This document shows, one piece after another, positions 43,128-51,611 of a stretch of 64,000 nt of DNA. Source of the stretch: Meiothermus sp. (GTDB taxonomy: Bacteria; Deinococcota; Deinococci; Deinococcales; Thermaceae); NCBI RefSeq assembly GCF_026004055.1, contig NZ_BPIJ01000002.1, positions 311,803 to 375,802 on the forward strand. Direction: 5' to 3'. The position numbers were made by a program, and so were the translations under genes. Position 1 is the first letter of the stretch, and every line of letters starts with the position of its first letter. Under the pieces are notes generated by a model. That model did no database searches, was not told the origin of the DNA, and saw nothing but the letters and a program-made list of their open reading frames with translations.

Positions 43128-45407
43128 CTACCCGTCCCACTCGGCCCAGGCCTCCCCCGAGCGCAGATCCAGGCGCAGCACCCCGTCTCGGTAGGCCAGG
43201 CCCACCCCGCGGGCCGGTGGGGCCACCCCCCGCACCTCGGCAAAGACCGCCTCGCGGGGGTGGCTCGAGCGATCCAGAAAGCGCAGCTCGAGCCGCCGGC
43301 CATCGAAGCTGCCCAGAAGTTCGCTCCAGGCCCCTGGGCCCCCTCCTTCCCCCTCGTCCTCAAAAACCCGCCCCCGGATCTCCCGCCCCAGGGCCACCCT
43401 AAATTCAAGGTGGGCCCAGCGGGCCGAACGGGTGGGGGCGTGGGGCTCGGTAAGGGGCAGGGCGGTGCCCGCCCGCTGAAAGAGGGGCAGCCGCTCCAAC
43501 GGGGCCTCTACCCCAAGCCGCCGTGGGCCTTCCCAAAGGGCGTCCCCCCAGAAGTCCTGCCAGCTTCCCGGCGGCAGGTAGACTTCGCGCGCACGGGCCC
43601 CCTGCCATAGCACCGGGGCCGCCAGCAGGGCCTCCCCCAGCAGGAACTCGTCGTCGCGCCGGGCTCCTGCCTCCTCTGGCCAGTGTAGGAAAAGCGGCCG
43701 CCAAAGGGCCAGGCCCTCCTCGTGGGCCTCCCGGGCCAGGGAGTAAAGGTAAGGAAGGAGCCGGTAGCGGAAGCGCAGGGCCTCGCGCATCCAGGAGGTC
43801 CAGGGCTCGCCGAAGGCGTAGGGCTCCTGGCGGCGGGTGCCCAGGGCGCTGTGGTTGCGGAAAAAAGGGTAGAGCGCCCCAAGCCAGGTCCAGCGCAGAA
43901 GGAGTTCGGGCTCGGCGTCCAGGCCAAAGCCGCCCACATCTGTCCCGGCGAAGGGCACCCCCGAGAGCCCCAGCGAGAGGAGCATGGAAACCGAGAGGGC
44001 CATATCCTCAAAGCGGCTTTCGTTGTCCCCCGTCCAGACGAAGGCGTAGCGCTGGATGCCGGGGAAGCCGCTGCGTGTGAGGATAAACGGGCGCCGCCCC
44101 AAGGCGGCCAGGCCCCGGTGGGTGGCCTCGGCCATGCCCAGGGCGTAGAGGTTGCGGGCCTCGAGGTGGCTCTTATCCCCTTGGCGGGCGGTGAGGGGCA
44201 GGGCCTTGTCGGGGGGCTCGGAACCCCCAAGCTCCAGCACCGCCGGCTCGTTCATGTCGTTCCAGATGCCGGCAAAGCCGTTTTCCTCGGCAAAGTGGCG
44301 CACCTCCTCGGCCCAGAAGGCCCGGGCCTCCTCCCGGCTAAAGTCGGGCCAGACCGCCCGCCTCGGCCAGACCCCACCCACCAGAAGCTCGTCCCGGTCG
44401 TCCAGGATGAAAACCCTCCGCCGCTTCCCTTCTTCAAAGACCCGGTAGCCCTCCTCCACCTTCACCCCCGGATCCACGATGGGCACCAGGCGCACGCCCT
44501 CCTGGGCTAGCTCGTCCGAGAGGGCCCGGAAGTGGGGGAAGCGGTGCGGGCTTAGGGTGAAGACCTTGTACCCCTCCATGTAGTGGATGTCCAGCCAGAC
44601 CGCCTCCAGGGGCAGGTCGTGGGCCTTGAACTGGGCCACCACCTCCCGCACCGCCTGGCTGTCGGCGTAGCTATACCGGCACTGGTGGTAGCCCAGGGCC
44701 CATAAGGGGGGCATGGCGGGCCGGCCGGTGAGGAGGGTCAGGCCCCGCACCACCTCCAAGGGGCTTCCCTCCCAAAGGTAGAGGTCGAGGTGCGGCCCCG
44801 CCACGGCGATACGGCCCTCGGCGGGGTGAGCCTGGCCCAGATCAAAGAGGCTCGGGTGGCTCTCGTCCAGGAGAAGGCCCAAGGCCCGCCCCTCCTCCAG
44901 CCGCAGCAGAAAGGGGCTGGCCTGGTAGAGCGGGTCGTAGCCGGGGCGGGGGGGCTGGTCCATGGTGAAGTTCCAAAAGCGCCGGCCCCGCCGCGAAAGC
45001 CCCCCGGTTCGCTCCCCCAAGCCGTAGTAATGGGCCGCCCCTAGGGCAAAGCGCAGTGCTAAAAGCGGGTAGGGCACCCCGTCGGAAAGAAGCTGCAAGA
45101 GGGGGAGGGCCTCGCGGTGGGGAAGGCCCCAGAGGGTGAGCTCGAGGCCCCCCAAGCGCACCCTCCCCTCTCTAAGCTCCAGCGGCGGGAGCCCCTCGGC
45201 CCGATAGACCCCTTGGGTCTCCTCTACGGGCAGCCCTACCGCCCCCTGCACCGCCGGCCCGGCCTTGGCCCGGTCGCGCGGCCTTTGGGTGAAAAGGAGC
45301 CGCCAGGCCCGTACCCCCTCTTTCTCCACCGCCTGTACCTGCACCTCCGCCAGGGCCAGGCCCTCCAGTCGGTCAAAAGGAATGTCCCAGTCCAAGAGCT
45401 CGTTCAA
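43128..45407 (-). CDS. GH31 alpha-glucosidase
   Basis: This cytosolic GH31 enzyme of 759 residues should release glucose from imported alpha-glucosides. The catalytic nucleophile is Asp384 in WNDMNEPAV and the acid/base Asp461 in WTGDNESRFEDM. LWALGYHQCRYSYAD and WLDIHYMEGYKVFT are further family marks. The TTG start at 45407 has GGAGGT five bases upstream; a TTG five codons earlier lacks this. It is the last gene of the malE-malF-malG operon. G+C is visibly higher and the codon choice more Thermus-like than in the neighbours, with few CTCGAG sites, which suggests separate ancestry. Confidence 0.93.
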   Translation of the reverse strand: MNELLDWDIPFDRLEGLALAEVQVQAVEKEGVRAWRLLFTQRPRDRAKAGPAVQGAVGLPVEETQGVYRAEGLPPLELREGRVRLGGLELTLWGLPHREALPLLQLLSDGVPYPLLALRFALGAAHYYGLGERTGGLSRRGRRFWNFTMDQPPRPGYDPLYQASPFLLRLEEGRALGLLLDESHPSLFDLGQAHPAEGRIAVAGPHLDLYLWEGSPLEVVRGLTLLTGRPAMPPLWALGYHQCRYSYADSQAVREVVAQFKAHDLPLEAVWLDIHYMEGYKVFTLSPHRFPHFRALSDELAQEGVRLVPIVDPGVKVEEGYRVFEEGKRRRVFILDDRDELLVGGVWPRRAVWPDFSREEARAFWAEEVRHFAEENGFAGIWNDMNEPAVLELGGSEPPDKALPLTARQGDKSHLEARNLYALGMAEATHRGLAALGRRPFILTRSGFPGIQRYAFVWTGDNESRFEDMALSVSMLLSLGLSGVPFAGTDVGGFGLDAEPELLLRWTWLGALYPFFRNHSALGTRRQEPYAFGEPWTSWMREALRFRYRLLPYLYSLAREAHEEGLALWRPLFLHWPEEAGARRDDEFLLGEALLAAPVLWQGARAREVYLPPGSWQDFWGDALWEGPRRLGVEAPLERLPLFQRAGTALPLTEPHAPTRSARWAHLEFRVALGREIRGRVFEDEGEGGGPGAWSELLGSFDGRRLELRFLDRSSHPREAVFAEVRGVAPPARGVGLAYRDGVLRLDLRSGEAWAEWDG

Positions 45408-45480
45408 GCCCCACCTCCACAAAACAGCCCCCGCGCGGTTGGTGGAATCCCCTCCACCCCGCCCAAATCGCCCAGAAGCC

Positions 45481-46329
45481 CTAGCCCTTTACTGCACCCG
45501 CGGTCAAGCCCGCCACAATGCGCTGCTGGAAGACCAGCACCAGGATTACGAGCGGCACCGTCACCACCACGCTGGCTGCCATGATGGAGCCCCAGGGGAT
45601 CTCGAAGGGGGTGGCCCCACCAAAGGAAGCAATGGCTACTGGAACGGTGCGCACGTTATTGCCGATGGTAAAGGTCAGGGCAAAGAGATACTCGTTCCAA
45701 GCCGCGATAAAAGCCAGCAAGCCGGTAGTGACCAGACCGGGACCGGTGAGCGGCAACATGACCTGGATCAGGGTCTGGATGGGGGTGGCTCCATCCACAT
45801 AAGCGGCCTCCTCGAGCTCCCGGGGCAATCCACGAAAATAGCCGGTGAGTACCCAGACGGTAAACGGCAGGGTAAAGAGCAGGTACGAGAGAATCAACCC
45901 CGCGTGGGTATTGAACAGGTTGGTCTCGCGCAGCAATACGAACATACCCGAGAGCACCGAAACCTGAGGGAACATAGTCATAGCCAACACGATGTAGAGC
46001 ACCGCGTTCTTGGGAGGAAAGCGCAAACGACCCAGCGCATAGGCCGCCATCACCCCGAGCACCAAACAAATCAGCGTGGCCCCCCCCGCCACAATCAACG
46101 AGTTGATCAGATTGCGCCCAAAGGCTGCCCCGCTGAAAACGTTCTGGTAGTGGGTCAGGGTGAAGGGGGTCGGTAAGAAGCTGGGATTGGAGCTGAAGAG
46201 GGCATCACTGGTCTTGAAGCTGCTAACCACGGCCCAGTAGAAAGGGAAGACGCTGTATATGACGATAAAAACTACCAACGCGTAGAACAGTAACCGCCCG
46301 GCGTAGTAACCCAAACCTTTAGTCCTCAC
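45481..46329 (-). CDS. malG: Sugar ABC permease, MalG type
   Basis: The 282-residue protein has six membrane helices and the MalG-class EAA loop (ELEEAAYVDGATPIQTLIQVMLP), which docks on the ATPase. It pairs with the MalF-like protein encoded upstream. The GTG start at 46329 overlaps the malF stop by 11 bases, indicating coupling; the frame extends further but the Cys-rich upstream part is not permease-like. The ATPase (MalK/MsiK type) is not in the window. Confidence 0.9.
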   Translation of the reverse strand: MRTKGLGYYAGRLLFYALVVFIVIYSVFPFYWAVVSSFKTSDALFSSNPSFLPTPFTLTHYQNVFSGAAFGRNLINSLIVAGGATLICLVLGVMAAYALGRLRFPPKNAVLYIVLAMTMFPQVSVLSGMFVLLRETNLFNTHAGLILSYLLFTLPFTVWVLTGYFRGLPRELEEAAYVDGATPIQTLIQVMLPLTGPGLVTTGLLAFIAAWNEYLFALTFTIGNNVRTVPVAIASFGGATPFEIPWGSIMAASVVVTVPLVILVLVFQQRIVAGLTAGAVKG

Positions 46330-47200
46330 CGCGCACCCCCTGTCCGGCCACGCGCATATACAAGAACACAAAGATGAAGATGATCACCAGGATGGCTACC
46401 GACACGGTCGAACCATAACCCAAGTCCTGAAAGTCAATCAGGGTCTGGCGGTTATAGATGGCCAAGCTGCGGGTAGCGGTGTTGACCCCTACCATCACAA
46501 AAATCACATCGAACACCCGCAAGGCATCCAGGGTACGGAAAATTAGGGCCACCACCAGGGCCGGGGTCAGGAGCGGCAGGGTCAGCGTCCAGAACTGCTG
46601 CCAGCGACTGGCCCCATCAATGTCGGCGGCTTCATAGATATCGGCGGGGATGAGTTGCAAACCTGCCAGCAGCAACAACGCCATAAAGGGCGTAGTTTTC
46701 CAGACATCCACCGCGACCATGGCCCACAGCACCGTGTTGGGGTTGGCCAGGAAAGCGATCTTGTTGGCCACTAAGCCGGTGTTGACCAGGATCACGTTGA
46801 TGACCCCGTAGATGTCGTTGAGCATCCACTGCCACATCTTGGCCGAGACCACGGTCGGAATGGCCCAGGGAATCAGGATGGCGGCCCGCACGATGCCCCG
46901 CCCCCTGAAGTTGGAGTGAATCACCAGCGCAATAGCCAGGCCCAGAACAGTCTCGAGGAAAACCGAAACAAAAGTAAAGCGCAAAGTGTTCCACAGAGCC
47001 CCTCTAAAATCGGGGTCTTGCAACAGAAAAAGGTAATTCTTGAAACCCACAAACTCGGTGGGCTCTACAAAAGAGATATCGGCCCGGTGAAAAGAGTAGT
47101 AAAACACTTGGGCCAGTGGATAACCTGCCACAAACGCTACGACCAGCAGCGTAGGCAAGACCAGCAGCCAGGCCAAACGGGTTTGTCGAACAGTGAGCAT
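46319..47200 (-). CDS. malF: Sugar ABC permease, MalF/UgpA type
   Basis: The 293-residue inner-membrane permease has six helices. The EAA loop IPADIYEAADIDGASRWQQFWTLTLP is clear. It should form the channel with the MalG-type protein for a maltose- or trehalose-like sugar. GGAGGTGA precedes the ATG by six bases. A 316-bp, hairpin-rich gap separates it from the binding-protein gene. Confidence 0.9.
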   Translation of the reverse strand: MLTVRQTRLAWLLVLPTLLVVAFVAGYPLAQVFYYSFHRADISFVEPTEFVGFKNYLFLLQDPDFRGALWNTLRFTFVSVFLETVLGLAIALVIHSNFRGRGIVRAAILIPWAIPTVVSAKMWQWMLNDIYGVINVILVNTGLVANKIAFLANPNTVLWAMVAVDVWKTTPFMALLLLAGLQLIPADIYEAADIDGASRWQQFWTLTLPLLTPALVVALIFRTLDALRVFDVIFVMVGVNTATRSLAIYNRQTLIDFQDLGYGSTVSVAILVIIFIFVFLYMRVAGQGVRGED

Positions 47201-47516
47201 CTATATTCACCTCCACCCCAGCCGACCTAAGGAAGCAGCTTGGCGATATTGTTCCAAAACACCGATACTATATCGGTTCAAGTCGCTATATTCCAAATTC
47301 GCCCATCATATACAGTATGCCTACAGCGCATTGCTGAAGGTAAAATGCTAAACCCATCAACTTACTTACAACATAAGGCCTGCGGCTTGGGAACGTGCAT
47401 GGGCGCCTCTAAGAGGCCGTAGCACGATGTTTGTACTTCTGTTGGCGTACCCCTTGCTATGAAAGAATGGGGCCGGATATCCGGCCCCATTCTCCAACAA
47501 GGCTATGCCAGATGGC
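47201..47516 (-). other. malE-malF intergenic region with hairpins
   Basis: This A+T-richer gap contains the inverted repeat ACCGATA-N3-TATCGGT (47261-47277), followed on the minus strand by GTTTT, a small hairpin near 47405-47417 (GCCTCT/AGAGGC), and the large palindrome listed separately. Together they probably lower expression of the permeases relative to the binding protein. No gene was found. Confidence 0.5.
47464..47493 (-). terminator. Perfect palindrome after malE
   Basis: A 30-bp perfect palindrome (half-site AGAATGGGGCCGGAT) lies 23 bp beyond the malE stop and is followed on the minus strand by TTC. The weak T-tract suggests partial termination or mRNA protection, as in other malE-malF spacers. 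Confidence 0.65.
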
Positions 47517-48788
47517 CTAGCGCAGAATGCGCCGGAGAGCAGCTTCTATGTCCCGCACGGCTTGGGCAGCAGGCTTCCGTCCGGTGATAGCTTCGTGTAC
47601 GCCGGTCCAGAAGGCTTCGGAGACCTGGTTGTAGCGAGCACCAGCCACACCTGAAGGACGACCCACGGCGTTCTGGAAGACCGGCAGCAGGTCTTTGAAG
47701 AAGGCGTTCTTGGCCAGTACCTGCGCATCATTGTAGAGGGCCGGGCGGGTGGGCAAACGCGACAAGCTGATGGCATTATCTTTCTGAATCTCCACGCTGG
47801 TCAGGTATTTGACCAAATCGGCAGCCACCTTCTGGTTTTTGGAGTAGGTGGAAACCATCAACTGCCAGCCCCCCAGGGTAGCGGCATTGCGCCCCCCCGA
47901 GCCCGCGCCACGGGGCAGTACGGTCACGCCAATTTTGCCCCGCACAGCGCTGCCTTCCGTCTGACCCAGGCTGTAAGCATACGGCCAGTTGCGCATAAAA
48001 GCGGCATTGCCCGACTGGAAGGCGTTGCGGGCTTCCTCTTCAGCGTAGCTGGTCACCCCTGGAGGCGAGATACGGCCTACCCAACTGCGCACCATGTTGA
48101 GCGCAGCAATGGCCTGGGGGTTGTTGATGCTGATACGTCCATCGGGCTCGATGATGCGACCCCCGCCCATGGAGAAAATCCACTCGAGGGCATCGCAGGT
48201 CAGGCCCTCGTAGGCTTTGCCCTGCCAGACAAAGCCCCAGAAGTCGCGGTTGCCCGCCTGGCGCTCACCTGCTTGAATCTTGGTGGCCATCTGATCGAGC
48301 TCGGTCCAGGTCTGGGGCGGACGCTGGAAGCCGTATTTCTGCAACAAGTCGGTGCGGTAGTAAAGCAGACCCGCATCGGTGAAGAAGGGAATCGAGGTCA
48401 GCTTGCCCCGGATGGTGTTGTTTTCCACAATGCGGGGGAAGAACTGGCTTAGCTCGGCTTCGGTAAAGAACTGCTTGAGGTCGGCAGCGTGAGGCGCCAC
48501 AATCCCCGGCCAGATCACGTCAATCATGTATACATCGACGTCGGCACTGCGGGCTGCCCAGTATTGCTGGTACAGGGCCAGACGGTCGTTGGTGTCGGCA
48601 GGCGAGTCGATGTACTCGATTTTGTTGCCGGTTTTCTGGGCCCACTCCTCGGACTTGGCCTTCATCCAGCGACCACCCTCACCCACAGCGGTCGAGTCGC
48701 CCGCAACGCGAATTGTTACTCCCTGGGCAACGGCCAGCCCCCCCACCGTAAGGGTCAGAGCTAATGCACCCACAAGCCATTTCTTCAT
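47517..48788 (-). CDS. malE: Sugar ABC substrate-binding protein
   Basis: This 423-residue extracytoplasmic binding protein of solute-binding family 1 has signal peptide [21 protein letters not shown]. It resembles the trehalose/maltose-binding proteins of Thermus, with [39 protein letters not shown] and [29 protein letters not shown] precedes the ATG; upstream codons in the same frame lie within the promoter. The sugar is inferred from the GH31 partner. The promoter and a LacI-type operator are visible upstream. Confidence 0.92.
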   Translation of the reverse strand: MKKWLVGALALTLTVGGLAVAQGVTIRVAGDSTAVGEGGRWMKAKSEEWAQKTGNKIEYIDSPADTNDRLALYQQYWAARSADVDVYMIDVIWPGIVAPHAADLKQFFTEAELSQFFPRIVENNTIRGKLTSIPFFTDAGLLYYRTDLLQKYGFQRPPQTWTELDQMATKIQAGERQAGNRDFWGFVWQGKAYEGLTCDALEWIFSMGGGRIIEPDGRISINNPQAIAALNMVRSWVGRISPPGVTSYAEEEARNAFQSGNAAFMRNWPYAYSLGQTEGSAVRGKIGVTVLPRGAGSGGRNAATLGGWQLMVSTYSKNQKVAADLVKYLTSVEIQKDNAISLSRLPTRPALYNDAQVLAKNAFFKDLLPVFQNAVGRPSGVAGARYNQVSEAFWTGVHEAITGRKPAAQAVRDIEAALRRILR

Positions 48789-48805
48789 GTTTCCTCCTGT
48801 TTTTG

Positions 48806-48819
48806 TGGAAGTGCTTCCA
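48806..48819. promoter_or_regulatory. LacI-family type operator upstream of malE
   Basis: TGGAAGTGCTTCCA has perfect six-base arms around a central TG, close to the classic LacI/GalR consensus with central CG. It lies 18 bp before the malE start, downstream of the promoter, where a bound repressor would block elongation. No lacI-type gene is in the window. Confidence 0.65.
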
Positions 48820-48879
48820 TGGCCAGCCAAACCACAACGCCGGTAAAAACTTGCCTTTAGAAGAACTTCCTGCGCGAAG

Positions 48880-48907
48880 TCTATATCAGCCGAACTACCT
48901 ATGTCAA
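48880..48907 (-). promoter_or_regulatory. malE promoter
   Basis: On the minus strand a perfect TTGACA (48902-48907) and TATAGA (48880-48885) are 16 bp apart. A further inverted repeat, ACTTC-N6-GAAGT (48865-48880), overlaps the presumed transcription start. Confidence 0.7.
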
Positions 48908-49321
48908 CCCAATACCAAAATGCAAGAAGCCGCCCAGGCAAGCACAAAATCCAGAAAACCACCCCCTGTCCAGTACCTGGAAAAGCCCCACTGGGTTACT
49001 GCCTAGGCCCAAGGGCATGTTTACGGTGCACCACAAACAACCGCCTACGGCAACGCCTTCTGTTGGCGGTGTTCAGGGGAACCCCCCTACAGCGCTCTTC
49101 ACAGGCGTGGCCGCCCACGAAAACGAGAAGGGACAAGCAGACGTGCCTCACCGAGGTGAGGCACGCTTGTCTGCGTTGCGTCTGGGCCAGGTTAGCCACG
49201 TTGTGGCTATGGCATAAGTCATTCCCTGGCAGACGCATGTTACGCACTGGGGCGTGGGCCACGGGTGCTTGGGTTTCGAGTTTCCCGGCGGCCACTGTTC
49301 TGTCCAGGGCAACAGATTCTT

Positions 49322-49518
49322 ATACCGGATTCAAAAAGATAGTCTTCAAAACAAACCACCCTGGGGGCTATCTTTTTGAATCCTAGAGCACACCCCTCCC
49401 TGACGGTCAGCGAAAAAAACGTCTCCCTTCCAAGGGGCGGTATCGCCCTCCGCTACGCGGATAACTTCGGTTGGGTTAGTTCGTCACCGTTCGGTGACGA
49501 ACTAACCGAATCTGGTAT
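49322..49518 (+). mobile_element. Family B MITE, long form (copy B3)
   Basis: This 197-bp copy is nearly identical to B2 apart from a changed loop (GTTC for ATTC) in the distal hairpin and substitutions in the proximal one. Within its C element it points the opposite way from B2. Confidence 0.85.
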
Positions 49519-49521
49519 TAG

Positions 49522-49857
49522 TGGTCTGGTAACAAAATACGCAGTATGGGGTTTAGCCTTCAGAACGCGCCGTGTCTCGTAAACCTGGGCCTTCGGTGTC
49601 TTGCCTGTACGGTCATGCAAAAAGCACCCCACCCGCTTCGCCCCTTCCCTCCCCTACTGCGTAGGGGAGGCCAGGTGGGGTGGCTGACCTGGCCCTTCAC
49701 GCAGCGGATTGGGGGCCTTGCCTGATACCCTCCCCCACCCTCCCTACGCGGTAGGGAGGGCGTTTTTAGGCCATCTCGGGGCCGAAGTGGGATGGAATCT
49801 CTACAACGATGTATTCGGTGTACGGTACATAACTTCGGAAATTTAGTTACCAGACCA
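49522..49857 (-). mobile_element. Family A MITE, reversed copy (A6)
   Basis: This 336-bp copy has termini TGGTCTGGTAAC and GTTACCAGACCA and TTAG on both flanks. Small deletions distinguish it from A5. It abuts B3. Confidence 0.87.
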
Positions 49858-49893
49858 TTAGTCCCCGATGGCTCAATATTTGTGAAGAGCGCT

Positions 49894-51252
49894 CTAAAGT
49901 TTCTTGAGCGACTGCACCAACTGACCCAACACCCCTTGGGCATCGCCATAGAGCATGCGGGTGTTGTCGGCGTAGAAGAGTTCGTTTTCGACCCCAGCAA
50001 ACCCCTTGCCCTGCCCGCGCTTGATAACGATGGCATTTTTGGCTTTGTCTACCTCCAGGATGGGCATCCCGTAGAGGGGTGAGCCCTTGCGTCTGGCTGC
50101 TGGGTTGACCACATCGTTGGCCCCGATCACCACCGCTACGTCGGCCTGGGGGAACTCGGGGTTGATGTCCTCGAGGTCGTAGAGCTTCTCATAGGGCACC
50201 CCCGCCTCGGCCAGCAGCACGTTCATGTGGCCGGGCATGCGGCCCGCCACCGGGTGAATGGCAAACTTGACCTCCACCCCCTTGGACTCGAGTACATCCG
50301 CTAGCTCGCGCAATTTGTGCTGAGCCTGGGCCACGGCCATCCCGTAGCCGGGTACAAAAATCACCTTGGAGGCGTAGGCCAGCATGACTGCCGCGTCTTC
50401 CAGGTCAATCGGCTTGAGGCTGCCCTTGACCTCGCCGGCTTCTTGCTCGACGCCAAAGCCCCCTACCAGCACGCTCCACAGGCTGCGGTTCATGGCCTTA
50501 GCCATCAGCAGGGTGAGCAGCGTACCCGCCGCGCCCACCACCGTACCGGCCACAATCAGGGCCGCATTGCCAATGGCGAAGCCTTCAAAGCCCACGGCCA
50601 GGCCGGTGAAGGCGTTGAACAGCGAGATCACCACCGGCATATCGCCCCCGCCAATGGGGAGGGTCATCAGCACCCCAAAACCCAAAGCCAGCAAAAAGAA
50701 AACCAGGATCAGCGGCCCCGACTGGGTAAAGAGCACCCACAGGGCAAAGAGCAAAGCCCCCGCCCCCACCGCCGCGTTGATCAGCTTTTGGGCCGGGAAC
50801 TGGATGGGGCGGCTCGACATCAGGCCCTGGAGCTTGGCGAAGGCAATCAGGCTACCGGTGAAGGAGACCGAGCCAATGAGGGCTCCCAGAATGGCCAGCA
50901 GCTTGAGCCCCTGGGCCTCGCCGAACTCTCCACGTAAAAGCTCCACCGCCGCAATGGCCCCGGCAGCCCCCCCGCCCATGCCGTTGTAGATAGCTACCAT
51001 CTGGGGCATGTCGGTCATCTGCACGCGCTTGGCGGCAATCCAGGCCACCACCGTGCCGATGAGGATGGCCACCAGCATCAGGCCCTGGTTGTGCATCCCG
51101 GGCAGGAAAAAGGTAGCCACTGTGGCCGCCACCATGGCCACCCCGGCCCAGATCACCCCACTGCGGGCGGTGTTGGGCGAGGACATGCGCTTGAGGCCCA
51201 GGATAAACAAGAGCGCCGTCAGGAAGTAGATTAGCTCGACAAAGTTTTCCAT
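49894..51252 (-). CDS. pntB: NAD(P) transhydrogenase subunit beta
   Basis: PntB supplies the second membrane domain (dII) and the NADP(H)-binding dIII of the proton-pumping transhydrogenase, making NADPH at the expense of the proton gradient. The 452-residue protein has about nine helices, then VIFVPGYGMAVAQAQHKL and PVAGRMPGHMNVLLAEAGVPY in dIII, and VVIGANDVVNPAAR. ENFVELIYFLTALLFI begins the protein; the frame is open five more codons. Its TAG stop falls at the edge of repeat C2, so the insertion may have set the C-terminus. Confidence 0.95.
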   Translation of the reverse strand: MENFVELIYFLTALLFILGLKRMSSPNTARSGVIWAGVAMVAATVATFFLPGMHNQGLMLVAILIGTVVAWIAAKRVQMTDMPQMVAIYNGMGGGAAGAIAAVELLRGEFGEAQGLKLLAILGALIGSVSFTGSLIAFAKLQGLMSSRPIQFPAQKLINAAVGAGALLFALWVLFTQSGPLILVFFLLALGFGVLMTLPIGGGDMPVVISLFNAFTGLAVGFEGFAIGNAALIVAGTVVGAAGTLLTLLMAKAMNRSLWSVLVGGFGVEQEAGEVKGSLKPIDLEDAAVMLAYASKVIFVPGYGMAVAQAQHKLRELADVLESKGVEVKFAIHPVAGRMPGHMNVLLAEAGVPYEKLYDLEDINPEFPQADVAVVIGANDVVNPAARRKGSPLYGMPILEVDKAKNAIVIKRGQGKGFAGVENELFYADNTRMLYGDAQGVLGQLVQSLKKL

Positions 51253-51295
51253 AGCGACAAATAGCATTGGGCGATAACCAGAGAGCCCGCAGGAG

Positions 51296-51330
51296 GCTAT
51301 CCGCTATCGGCTACGAGCTATTGGCCTCCT
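51296..51330. repeat. Degenerate heptanucleotide tandem array
   Basis: Sevens read GCTATCC, GCTATCG, GCTACGA, GCTATTG, GCCTCCT. Weaker units extend to about 51264. The array fills the pntA2-pntB gap and touches the pntA2 stop. Confidence 0.7.
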
Positions 51331-51611
51331 TTCGGCTTCCGTTCGAACATCTCCAGCATCCGTTCGGTCACGGCGTAGCCGCCCGCAGCGTTGGCCGCCC
51401 CCAGAATTACGCCAAAAAAGCCGATGGCCTGCTCGAGGGGGGTCTCGGCGTGGCCCAAGACCACCATGGCCCCCACCACCACAATGCCGTGAATGAAGTT
51501 GGAGCCCGACATCAGGGGGGTGTGCAGAATCACCGGCACCCGGCTAATTACTTCATACCCGGTAAAAGCCGCCAGCAAAAAAATGTATAGCGCAGCCCAG
51601 GTTGCGTCCAT
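51318..51611 (-). CDS. pntA2: NAD(P) transhydrogenase subunit alpha-2
   Basis: The 97-residue membrane protein carries the part of domain II that is fused to PntA in E. coli, with four helices and SRVPVILHTPLMSGSNFIHGIVVVGAM as signature. Separate pntA1 and pntA2 genes are the usual form in Thermus and Rhodospirillum. Its ATG overlaps the pntA1 stop as TGATG, with GGAGGT upstream. It assembles with PntA1 and PntB. Confidence 0.95.
   Translation of the reverse strand: MDATWAALYIFLLAAFTGYEVISRVPVILHTPLMSGSNFIHGIVVVGAMVVLGHAETPLEQAIGFFGVILGAANAAGGYAVTERMLEMFERKPKGGQ

Larger units (their letters stand above)
49088..49896 (+). mobile_element. Composite family C element holding B3 and A6 (copy C2)
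   Basis: The termini are TACAGCGCTCTTCACA (49088) and TGTGAAGAGCGCTCTA (49896). The C body up to about 49321 matches C1 in reverse, then B3 and A6 follow, then the C right end. The 809-bp unit therefore shares its layout with C1 but lies in the other orientation. The last bases coincide with the stop codon of pntB. Confidence 0.87.
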
